Origin: Adiantum capillus-veneris
Lineage: Eukaryota > Streptophyta > Polypodiopsida > Polypodiales > Pteridaceae
NCBI GenBank assembly: GCA_014529385.2
Contig: CM043954.1
Span: forward strand, 2,338,501 to 2,402,500
Reading direction: 5' to 3'
DNA: 64,000 nucleotides
A program made the translations under genes and the position numbers. This document shows, piece by piece, positions 1 through 11,770 of this stretch (the stretch's first letter is position 1; every line of letters starts with the position of its first letter). Under the pieces are notes generated by a model. The model was not told where the DNA came from. It worked only from the letters and a program-made list of their open reading frames with translations, and searched no databases.

Positions 1-466
1 AAGGGATTATGCCCTTAATGGAGCTCCCACCTTGCTTCACTCTCACCACCTCGCGTCAACTTCACAATGCACCACAATGCTTCACCTCTTCAATCCGTTT
101 TTGTGTGTAGAAAAGGCCTCCTTTTATAGGCCAAAAGGGCTTTCCTCTCTCATGAGAGGCAGCCATGTGTAGCCAGCCGCCCTTGTGTAAACAAGTTCGA
201 GTTGACTTCTCCCATGCGCCCATGTGTGGCCGCCCTTGAGGAGACAAGTTCGATTTGAAATTGGTCATCGACCATTGACTTCCGGCCACCGGCCCACCGA
301 CCAGCCGTTTTTAGACCACTTTTCACCCGTTGTCCGACCATTGGAAATTTTGGTTTTCCGACGAGTGATTTTCTTCACACACGATGGCTTCTCCTCATAA
401 CAGGGGCCTTACATATGTGCATTTTTAGTACAAAAAATTACAATGGTAAATCAGCCATACTTAACA
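1..466 (-). mobile_element. Partial copia-type LTR, cut by window edge
   Basis: Read on the minus strand, this begins with TGTTAAGTATGG at 466 and runs off the left edge. It matches the solo LTR at 50415-51198 over most of its length: the 'taaggcccc...ttatgaggagaagccatcg' block, the GGCCGG-rich U3, the 'cctataaaaggaggcc' TATA region and the 'ggtggtgagagtgaagcaagg' block. It is either the 5' LTR of an element lying to the left or another solo LTR. The sequence just outside is 'atccc', whose partner lies beyond the window. Small ORFs here are LTR sequence, not genes. Confidence 0.75.
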
Positions 467-1240
467 ATCCCCACAACAAAGCTAGATGTTCAAACTCCTA
501 CAGTACACAACTTTGATCAAGTGGTCAAGGAGGTAATTTAGAAGAATAAACCAAGGCTATGGTCAGAACCTGAATGTACGATAGTCTCAATTGAGAAGAT
601 GTGATACTTGTGGAGGGGATCATCCCACCCAATGGTGTAACGCTCAGCCAAAGCCACAATGAGTGCTAGGGTAAAAATTGCCTCTTTTGAATGATGGTAG
701 AGTGGTAGTCAACTACACTTAGCCAACGCATGTGCCACAACTTGTGAAAAACCAGTACTCCATGGATGCAAATATGCTCATGTTCATAGCCAATCAAGAG
801 TATGGTTCAAAGAAAATTCTTGGCAGACAAGAACAATCAGTGGCTGGATCACCAGCTATGCAACAAGAAGGTCCATGCTACGAATGTGGAGGTGACCATT
901 GGGCACGAGATTGCCCAAACAAGGGTGGAAGAATAGAAATCTTTGGGTTTTGTGACGATTGTGGGAGAGACCATCTACTCCAACTCTGTGCTAGGGGAAA
1001 GCAACAATGAATGTTGGAGGAGTGATGCCTTTGTCAAGTGGATCTGAGGTAGAACCCACAATTTCTTTAAAGGTGATGACTCAAGCTCAAGCTCAAGAAG
1101 CTGCCAAAAATGCAATCGTTGATGAGGAATCCAAATTGCCACCTCAAAAAGAAATTGAGAACATATCGGTGAGAACCGGAAGTAAATCATGGAAAGCCGA
1201 ATGAGACAAAATGAAAGCGAAGAGGTTGAAGGAGAAAACA
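467..1240 (+). pseudogene. Ty3/gypsy gag zinc-knuckle fragment
   Basis: This is a degenerate gag C-terminus with three zinc knuckles, all spaced CX2CX3HX4C: CDTCGGDHPTQWC (600-638), CYECGGDHWARDC (about 876-915) and CDDCGRDHLLQLC (about 955-995). The downstream part (1007-1204) reads like the linker before protease in plant gypsy gag-pol (ISLKVMTQAQAQEA), and similar linkers end the zinc regions of elements A (YAITRS) and E (VKVITRA-like). Stops separate the pieces and there is no gag core or pol. It lies between two LTRs (1-466 and 1251-1443), so it is probably an old relic invaded on both sides. It would act in RNA packaging if it were intact. Confidence 0.6.
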
Positions 1241-1250
1241 ACGTTGGAAA

Positions 1251-1443
1251 TGTTAGGTTTCAGGCCTCGTGGTCGGCGGGCTGCGGCCAGCAAGCGCTTG
1301 CTCATCTTTACTCCATTGTTTGGTTATATAGAACAATGTGGAGAATAGAGAGTTTCCCTCTCTAGACCTCCACCCACAATTGTGCTCATTTCCTTCCACC
1401 TTTCTCTCCATCCCTCTCTTGCAGTCCATAGCCAGTCTCCACA
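1251..1443 (+). mobile_element. Putative short LTR (about 193 bp)
   Basis: The segment starts TGTTAGG and ends CTCCACA, has a TATA-like 'ggttatatagaac' near 1321, and is followed after two bases by an iMet-type primer site. That TG...CA plus PBS geometry supports a 5' LTR. No second copy was seen in the window, so the element may be a short TRIM-type or a truncated copia element. The start is a guess based on the TG dinucleotide. Confidence 0.4.
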
Positions 1444-1445
1444 AG

Positions 1446-1457
1446 TGGTATCAGAGC
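1446..1457 (+). other. Primer-binding site, tRNA-iMet type
   Basis: TGGTATCAGAGC is the classic plant initiator-Met primer-binding motif of LTR retrotransposons. It sits 2 bp after the CA end of the putative LTR. Nothing coding follows before the A1 leader starts near 1800. Confidence 0.7.
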
Positions 1458-1799
1458 ACATGAGTAGGATTCGAAGGCCCAGACTATTTGCGTGTGCAGT
1501 GACCTTCAGCAAGGGGAGATTGCTCTGCAAGGATCAACACAACAGGGCAAATTGGGGCAAACAAAGGCTTGAAGCCTTGAAGCAGGTGAACCGGGCTTGA
1601 GAAAAAAATTGGCAACATGAGCCCATGAATTGGGAATGCCTTGAAGGTCTTGCAATTCGGGCAAGCAGGAGAAGCAATAGCATTCAAGCTAATCAAATTG
1701 AAGGCAAGAAATTGGGGAGTTGGCAGGCAGCTCGTAGACAAGCTTGAGAGATTGGGAGCTCTAGAAGCTTAACAACTAGAGCTTTGGAAGGATTAGATC
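1458..1799. other. Non-coding stretch between PBS and A1 leader
   Basis: I see no conserved coding sequence here. It is probably the internal part of the short-LTR element. Short ORFs on both strands have no recognisable motif. Confidence 0.4.
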
Positions 1800-2232
1800 A
1801 TTCCCCAAAACCCAAAACCCGAGCCCAGGCCTAGGCCTTAGTCCTCATTTTCATGATATACTATACACACTACTTTATATATAAAGACTAGGACCTCAAG
1901 CGAAGGGAGGGCATGTGGGACAAGTTCCTCAAGTCCTCCACCATCCCCTTCATACTCACCCTTTGGACTTACTAAGTCTAGCCCTCTCCCCACCTAGGAA
2001 AAGACTAGTTTTAGGATTCTGTGGACTGTACGTAACCGAATCGGGGACTGTAAAGCTTGCCACGTCCCTCTAGCCAAGACACTCGTTTTGAGCTATCATA
2101 CGCTATATTCCATGGCTTGGTTAAAAAAAAGGGACCAAAAATAACAAAAAATTTGGGTCGTAAACACCTCTAAAAAACTAGGTGAGCGGTCTTCACAGGC
2201 ACTCACCAACACTTCTAGAGTGTTGAGGTCAC
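1800..2232 (+). other. A1 5' leader
   Basis: It aligns with the A2 leader (26543-26950, minus). Shared phrases include the 'gcatgtgggacaagt' block, a TATA-like 'tatatataaag' near 1877, and the 'ctcgttt(c/t)gagctatca' block before gag. No coding was seen. In A2 the same leader continues to an Asp-type PBS that A1 lacks. Confidence 0.6.
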
Positions 2233-4672
2233 ATGCACCTACGCTCTCGTCATGTGTTAGAGGATGAGTACATAGAGAGTTTCTCCGTTTACGCGGGCAC
2301 TCATTATTCCTCTACCTTAGGCTCTAGGCCCTTAGCAAGAACCCAAGGTAGTACCACTCAGGACCCACATATTGTGTCTAGTGACTCTTCCTCTGACTAC
2401 GATGCCATGGAGGGTTACCCGATGCATAATCCCGATAGCTCAAGCCAACACATGCATGCCATGGGCCCACGGTCCAGGCAAAGCGTGCTTAGCTGCTTGA
2501 AGGAAACCTTTAGTAGAGCCACTCACTCCAAACATGGAGCTAACCATGTAAATGCGGGGGTGGGGAAGTAAATTTTCCATTCATGACCAACGTAGACCCC
2601 GTGCTCCTGGAGAGTGTGTATGTAAATACTCCATTCAATGCACCCCCAACTCTTCAGAGCTATTTCACTCCAAGGTTATATTATCTGATGGTAGAAGCCT
2701 TGCCAAAGTGCAAGAGGTTGAGTGGTATATCATTGTGGCTAGGAAAAAGAAAATTGAGCACTTACGTAGGGACCCTATGTCAACATCCATGCTAGGCGAG
2801 CAATCGAGTGCTCGTGAATTAGCAACCACTAAGGGTAAACCCATAGAGAGCTACATTGCATCTAGTTCAAAGGACACCCCCAGCACCTCAATGCTAGATG
2901 GAGCATTTCTAAACAAAAATTGGGAGTATGAACTACAAACGGAGACTTTAACCGACATATACACAGGTCACACCTATCACGTGGGTTGGTTAGATTTCCT
3001 ACAATCCACAACGGGTGCTACTAGAGTAGAGGATCAACAACAAAGAGTTTGTGAGGTCATCCATAGGGTTATTAAACTGGAGAGATAGAACAAGAGAATC
3101 TACATGCCTTCAACGGGTCTCATGAGATTCTTGGATACAGGGAAGGCTAAGCAACCAACTTTATCGCAAATGGAGACTCCTTCAGTGAGCCCGATGGATC
3201 CTCCATATGTTGTTTCTCCAAGGGTCTCCGTACAATATGAGCCCACAAGTGATATCTTTACCTTTCCAAGTCTAGCTTATCTCCCCCTTGATGACACCAT
3301 GGCTACCATGCCTACCCCAATGATGGGTATGACAAAAAACATGCCATGGACCTCATTTGTTAGTAAAGCACCGGTACATGGTAGCCCAATGCCTGCAACA
3401 ACAGTACCTACAAGTGTGTACCAATTGTATAAACCTGTGGGTCCTCATGCTCATGTAGCTCCTACCCCTTCCATTGTTTCAACAACATATGCTCCACAAC
3501 CACAACACCAAGCTCTTATTTCAATGGGACCATACCGGCTAGCATTAACATGTCACATCCTACGTCTGTTATGCCTAGGGCCACACATATGAACTTTGGG
3601 CTACCACATGTCACAACACCGTACCAAACTTGGAACCCAAGGTCTTCTTATGCGCCAAGCCCAATGCCAATACCTACTCCACATGTAGTCTTTGGAGCGC
3701 CTTCACCCACGGTGCCTGCTCGCTTAGGTGACTTGGCAACATTTGCTGAAGCTATCGGTCGATGTATTGCTGAGAATATGCGTAACAAGCCTGATAGGAA
3801 GCCTAAAAGTAAGGCAGTACAAATAGCCAAGCTCACACAAAAATTTAGTGGAGATCGGGATGTGAGAAATCATATTGAAGTGTTTGAACAAATATGCGAT
3901 TCCCTAGGAGAACATAATGACCTGCATATGAGTAACGCTTTAAGTCTGACCTTAAGTGGAAAGGCTCGGGATTGGTATAGAACCCTAAGGGTGGAAGAAA
4001 AAACGATTTACCCTACTCTTAGGAGACTGTTCTTGAAAGAATACATACGAGAGGGAGTGCTTTGGGGTGTAGCATCTCAGCTCTAGAAAGCCCAACGAGA
4101 GGAAGGAGAGTCTGTGAGAGACTTTATTAGTTGCTTGAAGCATTTAAATTCTCGTTGTAATCCAAATGAGGGATTCAATAATAGCCAATTGATTTATAGA
4201 TTCATTAGGGGATTATGACATGAGGATATCTACAATGGCCTAGTCATTAGAGGTATCACCACTTGGGAAGCAGTCACCACCAATGCGATCCAATTGGAGG
4301 ATAATTTATTGATTCAAGGAGAAAGAGTGTCTGTTGAGCATAAATCTACTAGCTCGCAAGCATCGCTGCATCAGCCAATGACCCTAAAGCCTATTGCTAA
4401 GGAGCCAAAGATATCTGAGATGACTTTAGCAGATCTCACCAAGGCCATTCAAGAGAGTCTTAGAGACAATCGTGCTCTACAAAGCAATCATATGTATCCA
4501 AGAAGGGAGCAACAATGGTGCTTAGTTTGCTATGGTCCGCATAGTACCCGTGAATGCCCTACTTTTAGAGTAAAATTTAATGGGAATTGCAATGCCCGTG
4601 GGAGGTATGGTCATCAAGCTAAGGATTGCATAGTATTTAAGCGCGCAATGGCCAATGGGCCAGCCTTAGCAT
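2233..4672 (+). pseudogene. A1 gag, 5' portion (broken)
   Basis: The start is ATG at 2233 (MHLRSRHVLE), matching MHLRSGRVLE in A2. It proceeds through a variable serine/proline-rich region in several frames (2233-2571, 2552-3088, 3104-3592) to a retrotransposon-gag core (3550-4085: KAVQIAKLTQKFSG, RDWYRTLRVEEKTIYPTLRRLF). A TAG at about 4084 interrupts the core where A2 reads glutamine, and further stops follow. The first knuckle (CLVCYGPHSTREC) is intact. The second reads CNARGRYGHQAKDC, so one zinc ligand is lost. The sequence stops abruptly at 4672, where element B is inserted, and resumes at 10595. Gag would form the particle and bind RNA; this copy cannot make an intact one. Confidence 0.8.
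4668..4672 (+). repeat. Target-site duplication AGCAT (left, element B)
   Basis: AGCAT directly precedes the TGTTATGG end of B and recurs directly after its CA end at 10595-10599. Removing B plus one copy rejoins the A1 gag sequence, which matches A2 across the join. Confidence 0.9.
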
Positions 4673-5154
4673 TGTTATGGAATTGATATCTTATTATTTA
4701 TTGCAGCTGTGACAGGTGAAAAAGGCTTGACCGAGCTAGGCTATTGCAAAAGGATATCATATTTTATGTACATTTTATTATTCAAGTGCTCTTTATGAGC
4801 TTAGGCCATTTATGACCAGCCGGCCAGTTTGTAACCAATTTGACCATTCAAGAAATCTATATAACAAATACGTGCAAGAGGGAAATAGTCACTCTTGCAC
4901 GGGGGGAGATTTCACCTAGTGCTTGCGTTGTTCTTCTCTCCTCTTCCCTCTTCTCTCTCGCCGTGCCGGCGTAGCACTCCGCTCTAGGAGGTTCGCTTGT
5001 ACGCGGTCTTTTACTCTCTCCATCTCTCTCTGTTTGCATACGTCGTGGTTATGTCCTATGCGAGTCTGCAGGTGCGTAGATTTTGGTCGTTTATGTCTTG
5101 CTATGTGCTATTTTCCAGTGTTTTGCAGGGCGCTCTACGCTTCCGTCTGTAGCA
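4673..5154 (+). repeat. B 5' LTR
   Basis: The LTR starts TGTTATGGAATTG and ends CTGTAGCA. A TATA-like 'ctatataac' lies at about 4857, and a CT-rich R/U5 region follows. Its length, 482 bp, equals that of the 3' LTR. Confidence 0.9.
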
Positions 5155-5155
5155 G

Positions 5156-5167
5156 TGGTATTAGAGC
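5156..5167 (+). other. B primer-binding site (iMet-like)
   Basis: TGGTATTAGAGC follows the LTR after one base. It differs from the usual plant iMet primer motif TGGTATCAGAGC at one position. Confidence 0.75.
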
Positions 5168-8100
5168 TCTGTATAAGTTCTTGGCCTTGCAATAACCAAA
5201 GCTATGGAAACAATAAACCTCAACGATAAGTCTTTTTTTTGTTTTTGTACATGAAATTACACTTTATTCATAAGGGCTTGCCGAGTACAGTATCGAGTGC
5301 AAGTTGTTGATTTGTGTTTACACAAAAAGAGCATAACAATGCATTGGTGAATGACGTCGATTATGTATTATTCTTTGTTTTGTTAAAAGAGAAGGGTTGA
5401 GCCTAGAACATAAGGAAATAGCATAGTAATAGACTATCTAATTGTGGGTTAATTGCATAAGGCTGACTTATATAGGTTTGCGCCACTAACCGTGCTAGGT
5501 TAGATAGAGTAGTAGAGTGGATTTAACCGCATGAGGAAAGAAGTAAGAAGCAGAGAAACTTTAGCACCGTCTGCTAAGGTGCAATTTTGTTAATAAGGAA
5601 TCGGAGATCCAAAAAAATCTTTGACAATTTTAATTTGTCCCATGAATCGACCCCACGCTGATGTAATTATTTTTCAAAATCGCTGATGTAATTATTTTTC
5701 AAAATAAATAAATGAACAAATCATCACGACCATGGTAGGAGCACTAGGAGTGGATGGAGGCTTGGAAGACATAAGTTGCAGAGGCCAAGCAACTGGCTTC
5801 CATCGAGCACATAGTCAAGCAGCAGTAGGGCACTACCATCCAACCGACACTCTCTCTCTGTCGCTACAGCCGTAGACTACCCTTTTCCTCTCTAAGTTGC
5901 ATGTTTGGCTCCCTCTCCTTCATCTGCACCCACCCAAGTGACGTGCATGCCTCTGGTTGCGCAGGCGGAACTGCACTCTCTCTCTCTCACACACACACAT
6001 ACAAACCAGCATGTGTCACACTTGGAAGTTGGCCGTTACGTTCTGGATTTGTGTAAGACATATAGAGCTTCGAAAGATTATCTACTGTCTGTGTGGTCTT
6101 TGTGAGTGTGGCTCAAAAGTAGCATGGTGGGCACGCACACACACTTAGTGCCTGTGGGCATTCATGTCAACTCGACCTTTCCGTGCCACCCACCCTTGCG
6201 CAGATGTTTCCATGCAACCTCACCAAGCATGTACGCATGGCATTGATCTACCTCTCCAGCTCATGCCACGACATCAGTTATTAACGATGGCTCACATGCA
6301 GTGCACTCGCTCCAGTTACGTATAGTTGCAGTTCCTACTAGTTACATGCATATTTGCATGGCAGTTGCACTCACTCCCAGCGCCATGCAATCTCTCGCTC
6401 TCCCCTCCCAGTCTACTACCTAATGAACCACCCTGTATCTGTCTCTTTCTTTCTCTCTTTCTCTTGTAATTTCCAACCGCCATCTCCCAATGCCATGTAG
6501 CGGCTCGACCCCCCATCTCACTCTATCTTTCTATGGTCCACTGCCAGCCACATGTTCTCTCTCATTTGGTTCAACCACCCAGCCTCCATGCAGTGGCGTC
6601 ACAAGCCTTATGCACCTCAGGTACGGATCATGCGCTCGGGACTGCAGACTCGTAGTACTCTCTCTCTATCTTCATCTCATGCAGCCATCACCACCCACCA
6701 ATCCCTCGTCCACGCAGACGGCGTGACTTCTTATTTTGGAATGCCATGCAGAGGTTGTGAAGTAAGGGAAACCTACAGTCACTCCGTTCATTCATAGTTG
6801 CCGCAATTTTTATTTTTATTTTCTACCTACACAATCATGGCAGCAAGGCAACTGGCACTGCCTTACGGCTCAAGCTCTCTGCATGCTTTTCGGCTTAAGT
6901 CTCCCTCTTTTCGGCTTAAGTCTCTGCATGCTTTACGGCTCAAGCTCTCTGCATGCTTTTCGGCTTAAGTCTCCCTCTTTCTGCAAAACAGCCACACTCC
7001 TCCTCAACCAACTCCAATCCACTCTCTGTGATCAGCACCGACTCTCAACTCATGGTCCAACAAACCCAACCTCTCTAAAACAGCCATGCGAAATTGGCGC
7101 CACCAAATTAGCACACCCAACAACCACACACACTGTTTCTCTTTGCAGTTCAACTGCCTTTCTCTCTGATCCCCTACCAGTCATCACCTACACTTGCAGG
7201 TGGCTCTCAACCACTCGACCCATGCTCGGCTTCAATTATTGCAGGCTGGCCACTCACACCCATCAGGAAAATCCTATCACACCATCGCATGGTGGCTCGA
7301 TTGCACTGTCAGAGACTTGCTTGCCAACACTGACCAGACTCATATCATCACGGCAAGATTTTTGTCACTATGGAGTACACTTTGCAGTGCTTGATGACAC
7401 ACCGACCTGAGTTTAGCCCCGCCATGTAAACATGCACTCTGGTAAAGGGGATGGATTATATGCATGTATTCATTTACACCAAAGTCGGGGACACCATGGT
7501 GTTTTTTGGGTAGCACCACAATATGCATATGCCTTGAGACATGAAGACCTTCTTGATCATATGCATGTTTGATGAAGGCATGAAACCACGCTATCATGTC
7601 CAAAGTGATGGCGCGTTTTCTATAGTTGAACCGTTGTAGTAGACTTAAAATAATGATGGTACCTGCGTTTGGTGATAGCGAAGACAGGAATGGTCAGAGA
7701 GCATAAGGAGTTTGAAGCAGCATACGAAAAATGCAACAAGACTTTGAAGAAACCGCCAGAGGTTTACGATCGCTGCCTACTACTCGAGCTCGACCTTCCA
7801 AGGAATTCGTCAATGTTCACCATGCCACACTCATACTCTGCACCGATGGCTACAATACTTTCTCGGACAACCGACTTGACGATGACGTTGCTGATTTTCA
7901 TAGACGATTTTAGGCATTTAATTTTAGTCTTATTTTTTAAGTATTTCAGTTTACTTTGTTTCATTTTGTACCCCGACATTGTCTTAGATCCACCAAGATC
8001 GTGTCCTTTTGTTCTCATAGGTAATTTTGTCTTTTCTTGACTGTTAATATAACATTTCATTTCATTTCTCTCTCTTTCCGTCAAGTGATAAATCTTTAAG

Positions 8101-9470
8101 GTCTCTTGGGATAGTTTGCTATGATGCTAAGCTTCATAGCTAGCAACAATCAATGTGGGGGCATTAGTGGGGTTTGGCAAGGCTCAAGGCACAATTGAAC
8201 TTTTCTACAGCTTATCGTCTTAAGCATCAAGTATTGTCAAAACTGGTTAAATCACCTTCTTCTATCTTTATTGAACTCTCTCCTCCTTTGCACTTTTTAG
8301 CTCAAATTTCCTTTCACCATTAAGGAGGTGTAGGCGCCAAGGACCCCCCATTTTATACGTATGTCGCATTCCTTTATTTTGTTTGTCTCAAATCAGTATG
8401 CTTGTAGTTAGCTATCATGCCCATGCCATATACACAATCACATCACACTTTAAATACACACATACTTGTAATTTTTTCACTTCAACAAGCTGCACTACGA
8501 GGATCTCACTCCTCTTTGTCAAACAAATCCCACTCAGGATTATCATGTGTAGCACCCAATGTACTTAGCCCACACAAGTAGAAGCCGACACCTTTCATAT
8601 GACACCCACTTACAACCAATAAACATAATTATTTTTATGTAGTAACACACAACACGTACTGAACACCCCGTGATAACCACATTTTAATACAAGTTTCCCT
8701 TAACAATATTTCCAATTTTATTCAAATTCTCATTTAGCTATACAAACAATTCCCTACTGACAACAAGCAACAACATGTCTATAATTATCTCTTTTCAGTA
8801 ATTTTATGGACTTTGCACTTTGTACTTATCTTCCATGTTGTAGAATTGATGTTCTTACTGTATCTATATACATATTTAGTATGTTCGACAAATGCGGAAA
8901 AAAAAAAGAAAAAAAAAAGAGGTTGTTTGAGAGACAACGAATGGAGATAGACTATTAAGTAAGTAGGTCATAGGCAAGGCGTGTGAATAATGAGAACATC
9001 CTCGAAAAACACAGTTACAATCCTCTCCAGCTTGTACGAGCATTCTATTTTTGTGCGCCTTTCTACTCCGAATTGTCATTCTTTCAATTATAACTCTCTA
9101 TGCACGCACACACAGGTATGTACATTTTGAGATACAGAATTATAACTCTCTATGCACACACACAGGTATGTACATTTTGAGATACAGAATATCCTATAGG
9201 TATATACATCAAATATTCGATGTACATTTCTATGTCTTGTCTTCTAAGATGAATACTCAAACATTGTTAAGGTCATGCCTTCCAATTGTTTGGAAAGGAC
9301 TTTTCCTTGAGATAATTTTTCATTACGCTATGCAGCTACTTATCTGAGTTAAGGTGCTCTGGGATGTTGAACAACAATTTGTAAGTACCCTCCTACTCTA
9401 GCATGCTCCAAATTGGTCTTACAATTGTGATAAATGTTAGATTTCTATGCCTAGCCTAGTCCATTGGTCA
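5168..9470 (+). other. B interior, no recognisable genes
   Basis: This stretch contains short tandem duplications: 26 bp at about 5655-5706, a mosaic of CTGCATGCTTTTCGGCTTAAG-like units at 6880-6970, and a 52-bp period repeat at 9087-9190. There is also a short (CT)(CA) tract at 5979-5999 and an A-rich run at 8898-8920. The longest ORF (6883-7410) is composition-driven and has no known motif. The stretch at 7669-7913 looks mildly protein-like, but I cannot assign it. Confidence 0.6.
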
Positions 9471-9477
9471 TGGACAC

Positions 9478-9682
9478 ATAGATTCGCCGATTTAGGTAGT
9501 GTGTAGATACTCATCTTGGTGCAGATCCGCCGCTTTAGGCAGCACATTGATAAATCACAAATTCATGATTTTTAAGAAATATCAAATGCAAATACACCGA
9601 TTTAGGCAGCATTAGTGCAGATTCGTGGATTTAGGCAGCACGTCATATTGGTGTAGATTCGCCGATTTAGGCAACACCAATC
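9478..9682 (+). repeat. TTTAGGC hairpin-unit array in B
   Basis: There are five irregularly spaced units of the form GTGCAGATTCGCCGATTTAGGCAGCAC. In most units the ends (GTGC/GCAC, or GGTGT/ACACC in the last) are inverted repeats. The same array with about eight units occurs at 50130-51222 in the second B copy, so it is a conserved part of the family. Confidence 0.7.
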
Positions 9683-10098
9683 ACAAAATCATGCTACAGT
9701 GGCTGGCCACCACTATAACTGGTATGATTTTGTTACTCGGGTACATAATGAAAGTGATTTGGATTTGGACTTATATTGTGAAATTGGAATTGGATTGGGA
9801 TTTGGTATCTGGTGATTATTATGGCAGTGTTTATGTGATGAGACTTGACATTATGAGATTCATGATGAGTGTGACCAATGATATCCTGATTCATCAGGGT
9901 ATGACATATACTGCTTATTCTAGTGGTATGGGACACTAGAATAGGTAGTATGTGGATGACGACATGCATAAGCTAATGTTGTTTAGTTTCATAAATTTTT
10001 CTTTTATTATATGATGTTTTTGACACAACATACTAATCACTGTTTTTGACAAGTATTGTTTGCAGATTTTTATCTTCGCAATTGAGGACAGTTGCTTT

Positions 10099-10112
10099 CC
10101 AACGGAGAGGTA
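10099..10112 (+). other. B polypurine tract
   Basis: The purine-rich 'cggagaggta' directly abuts the TG of the 3' LTR. The second B copy has the matching 'tggagaggta' before 51664. This is the expected plus-strand priming site. Confidence 0.65.
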
Positions 10113-10594
10113 TGTTATGGAATTGATATCTTATTATTTATTGCAGCTGTGACAGGTGGAAAAGGCTTGACCGAGCTAGGCTATTGCAAAAGGATATCAT
10201 ATTTTATGTACATTTTATTATTCAAGTGCTCTTTATGAGCTTAGGCCATTTATAACCGGCCAGCCAGTTTGTAACCAATTTGACCATTCAAGAAATCTAT
10301 ATAACAAATACGTGCAAGAGGGAAATGGTCACTCTTGCACGGGGGGAGATTGCACCCAGTGATTGCGTTGTTCTTCTCTCCTCTTCCCTCTTCTCTCTCG
10401 CCGTGCTGGCGTAGCACTCCGCTGTAGGAGGTGCGCCTGCACGCGTTCTTTCACTCTCTCCATCTCTCTCTGTTTGCATACGTCGTGGTTATGTGCTTTG
10501 CGAGTCGGCAGGTACGTAGATTTTGGTCGTTTATGTCTTGCTATGTGCTATTTTCCAGTGTTTTGCAGGGCGCTCTACGCTTCCGTCTGTAGCA
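10113..10594 (+). repeat. B 3' LTR
   Basis: 482 bp, starting TGTTATGGAATTG and ending CTGTAGCA. It differs from the 5' LTR at about 19 positions, mostly in the CT-rich downstream part. Confidence 0.9.
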
Positions 10595-10599
10595 AGCAT
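10595..10599 (+). repeat. Target-site duplication AGCAT (right, element B)
   Basis: Identical to 4668-4672. The A1 gag reading resumes here. Confidence 0.9.
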
Positions 10600-11770
10600 G
10601 ACGGCACACCGCGAGTGCTTGCATTGATGCCGGCCCCACCTCTTGAACAAATGTCACAACACATGGTCCCTAGGGCCCAAAATGTTGTTCAAACAACACC
10701 CTTACCACCTCCAGTGCTAGGACTGCAACCACCACATCCGAGAATCACTTGTGTGAATCAAGTGGATTTTGAGTCTTGGATAGACCCTAATATTGCCTAT
10801 GGGATTGATGCACTTGAAGAAAGTCCACAATACTACATGGAGGACTATTGGGGACAAGTCAAACCTGTCTAAAGGCCAAAATATTAATTACACTGCCAAG
10901 AGACCACCTCTTCAATGCTATGAGTGTGGGGGTCGAGATCATGTAGCCAAGTGTCCTATTAGGCTACAAAGAATGCTACACTAATGTAAACCAATCAAGC
11001 GAGCATATCTACAATGACGATACTCATGTGTAATCAATGTGGCATGGATCATTTGATTTCCCAAACTCCAAATAATCCAAATGTGCCGAAGATCATGCCA
11101 TTAAACTTGATTGTAGTTACCGAGGAGCCATCACAAAGTACACCTGTGGTACCAATAAATGTACACATGATCGATGCTCCAAAAACAAAATTATATTCTT
11201 GAAGTAAGAGACACAGAATCAATTGCCCAATCTTAGAGAAGGAAGAGATCACAAAAAATAGCGAAGTCAGATCCCAGTTCAATGACCAACATAGGGACTG
11301 GTGACGACCCTGTATATATGAACGACACTGAAGAGGATTCTGATTCAGATGAAACCATGGAGATCAAAATGACCACTAGGAAAGAAACCAACAAAGAAGA
11401 TCATCATGAGCCACAATGTCCACGACCCAAGAAGGAGATAGGAACTTACCCAAACCCTATAAAGGAGATTGAGTGAGTCAAGCAATTAAGGAGTTTGGTA
11501 GAAGAGACCCAAAGGAATCTAGAGCCACGACCTAGGTAGATCCAGATTACAGACTCAATGTTCCCTACGCAACAACAACCTCACAAAGTCCATAGACCCC
11601 TAGCCATACCTAGTGTCATCCAAGAATAAAGTACCTAAAAGTCATGGGAAAGTGGACGTACTCACTTCTTGTTGGAGAGAATGTTTACAGAGAGACTACC
11701 TGACCCTATCAAAGAGATGAAGATCCCATCTTCCCCACGTCAAGGGACTGAAGCCCAGAAGGTGCCGTTA
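10600..11770 (+). pseudogene. A1 gag, 3' portion (broken)
   Basis: This continues the gag interrupted at 4672. It has a proline-rich linker (EQMSQHMVPRAQNVVQTTPLPPPVLG, compare A2), then a knuckle CYECGGRDHVAKC (about 10916-10955) and a degenerate knuckle CNQCGMDHLISQT whose last cysteine is a threonine. An acidic/basic linker follows (TNIGTGDDPVYMNDTEEDSDSDETME, 11282-11476). Frame changes and stops are common. All of this aligns with A2 ORF3. No function is expected. Confidence 0.75.

Larger units (their letters stand above)
4673..10594 (+). mobile_element. Element B: LTR retrotransposon without recognisable coding (LARD-like)
   Basis: The element is 5.9 kb, with two 482-bp LTRs (4673-5154 and 10113-10594), an iMet-like primer site, a purine-rich tract before the 3' LTR, and a 5-bp target duplication. 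I count about 19 LTR mismatches by eye and no indels, roughly 96% identity. The 5-kb interior has only short ORFs with no gag, protease, RT or integrase motif, so B fits the large-retrotransposon-derivative (LARD) type that must borrow enzymes. A second, diverged copy of its 3' portion lies at about 50000-52137. The strand is set by PBS and PPT positions. It cannot be excluded that the interior encodes a fast-evolving protein I do not recognise. Confidence 0.85.

Noticed and set aside
4857-5195. ORFs in the B LTRs (4857-5039 minus, 4923-5195 plus, and counterparts at 10297-10872)
   Set aside because: They lie wholly or mostly in LTR sequence. The plus ORF at 10363 merely runs from the LTR into A1 gag across the insertion join.
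6883-7410. 175-codon ORF in element B
   Set aside because: It arises across local tandem units of CTGCATGC/CGGCTTAAG type and has no gag or pol motif.
9478-9682. CRISPR-like array
   Set aside because: Units are irregularly spaced, diverged, and part of an LTR element in a plant-type sequence. No cas genes.
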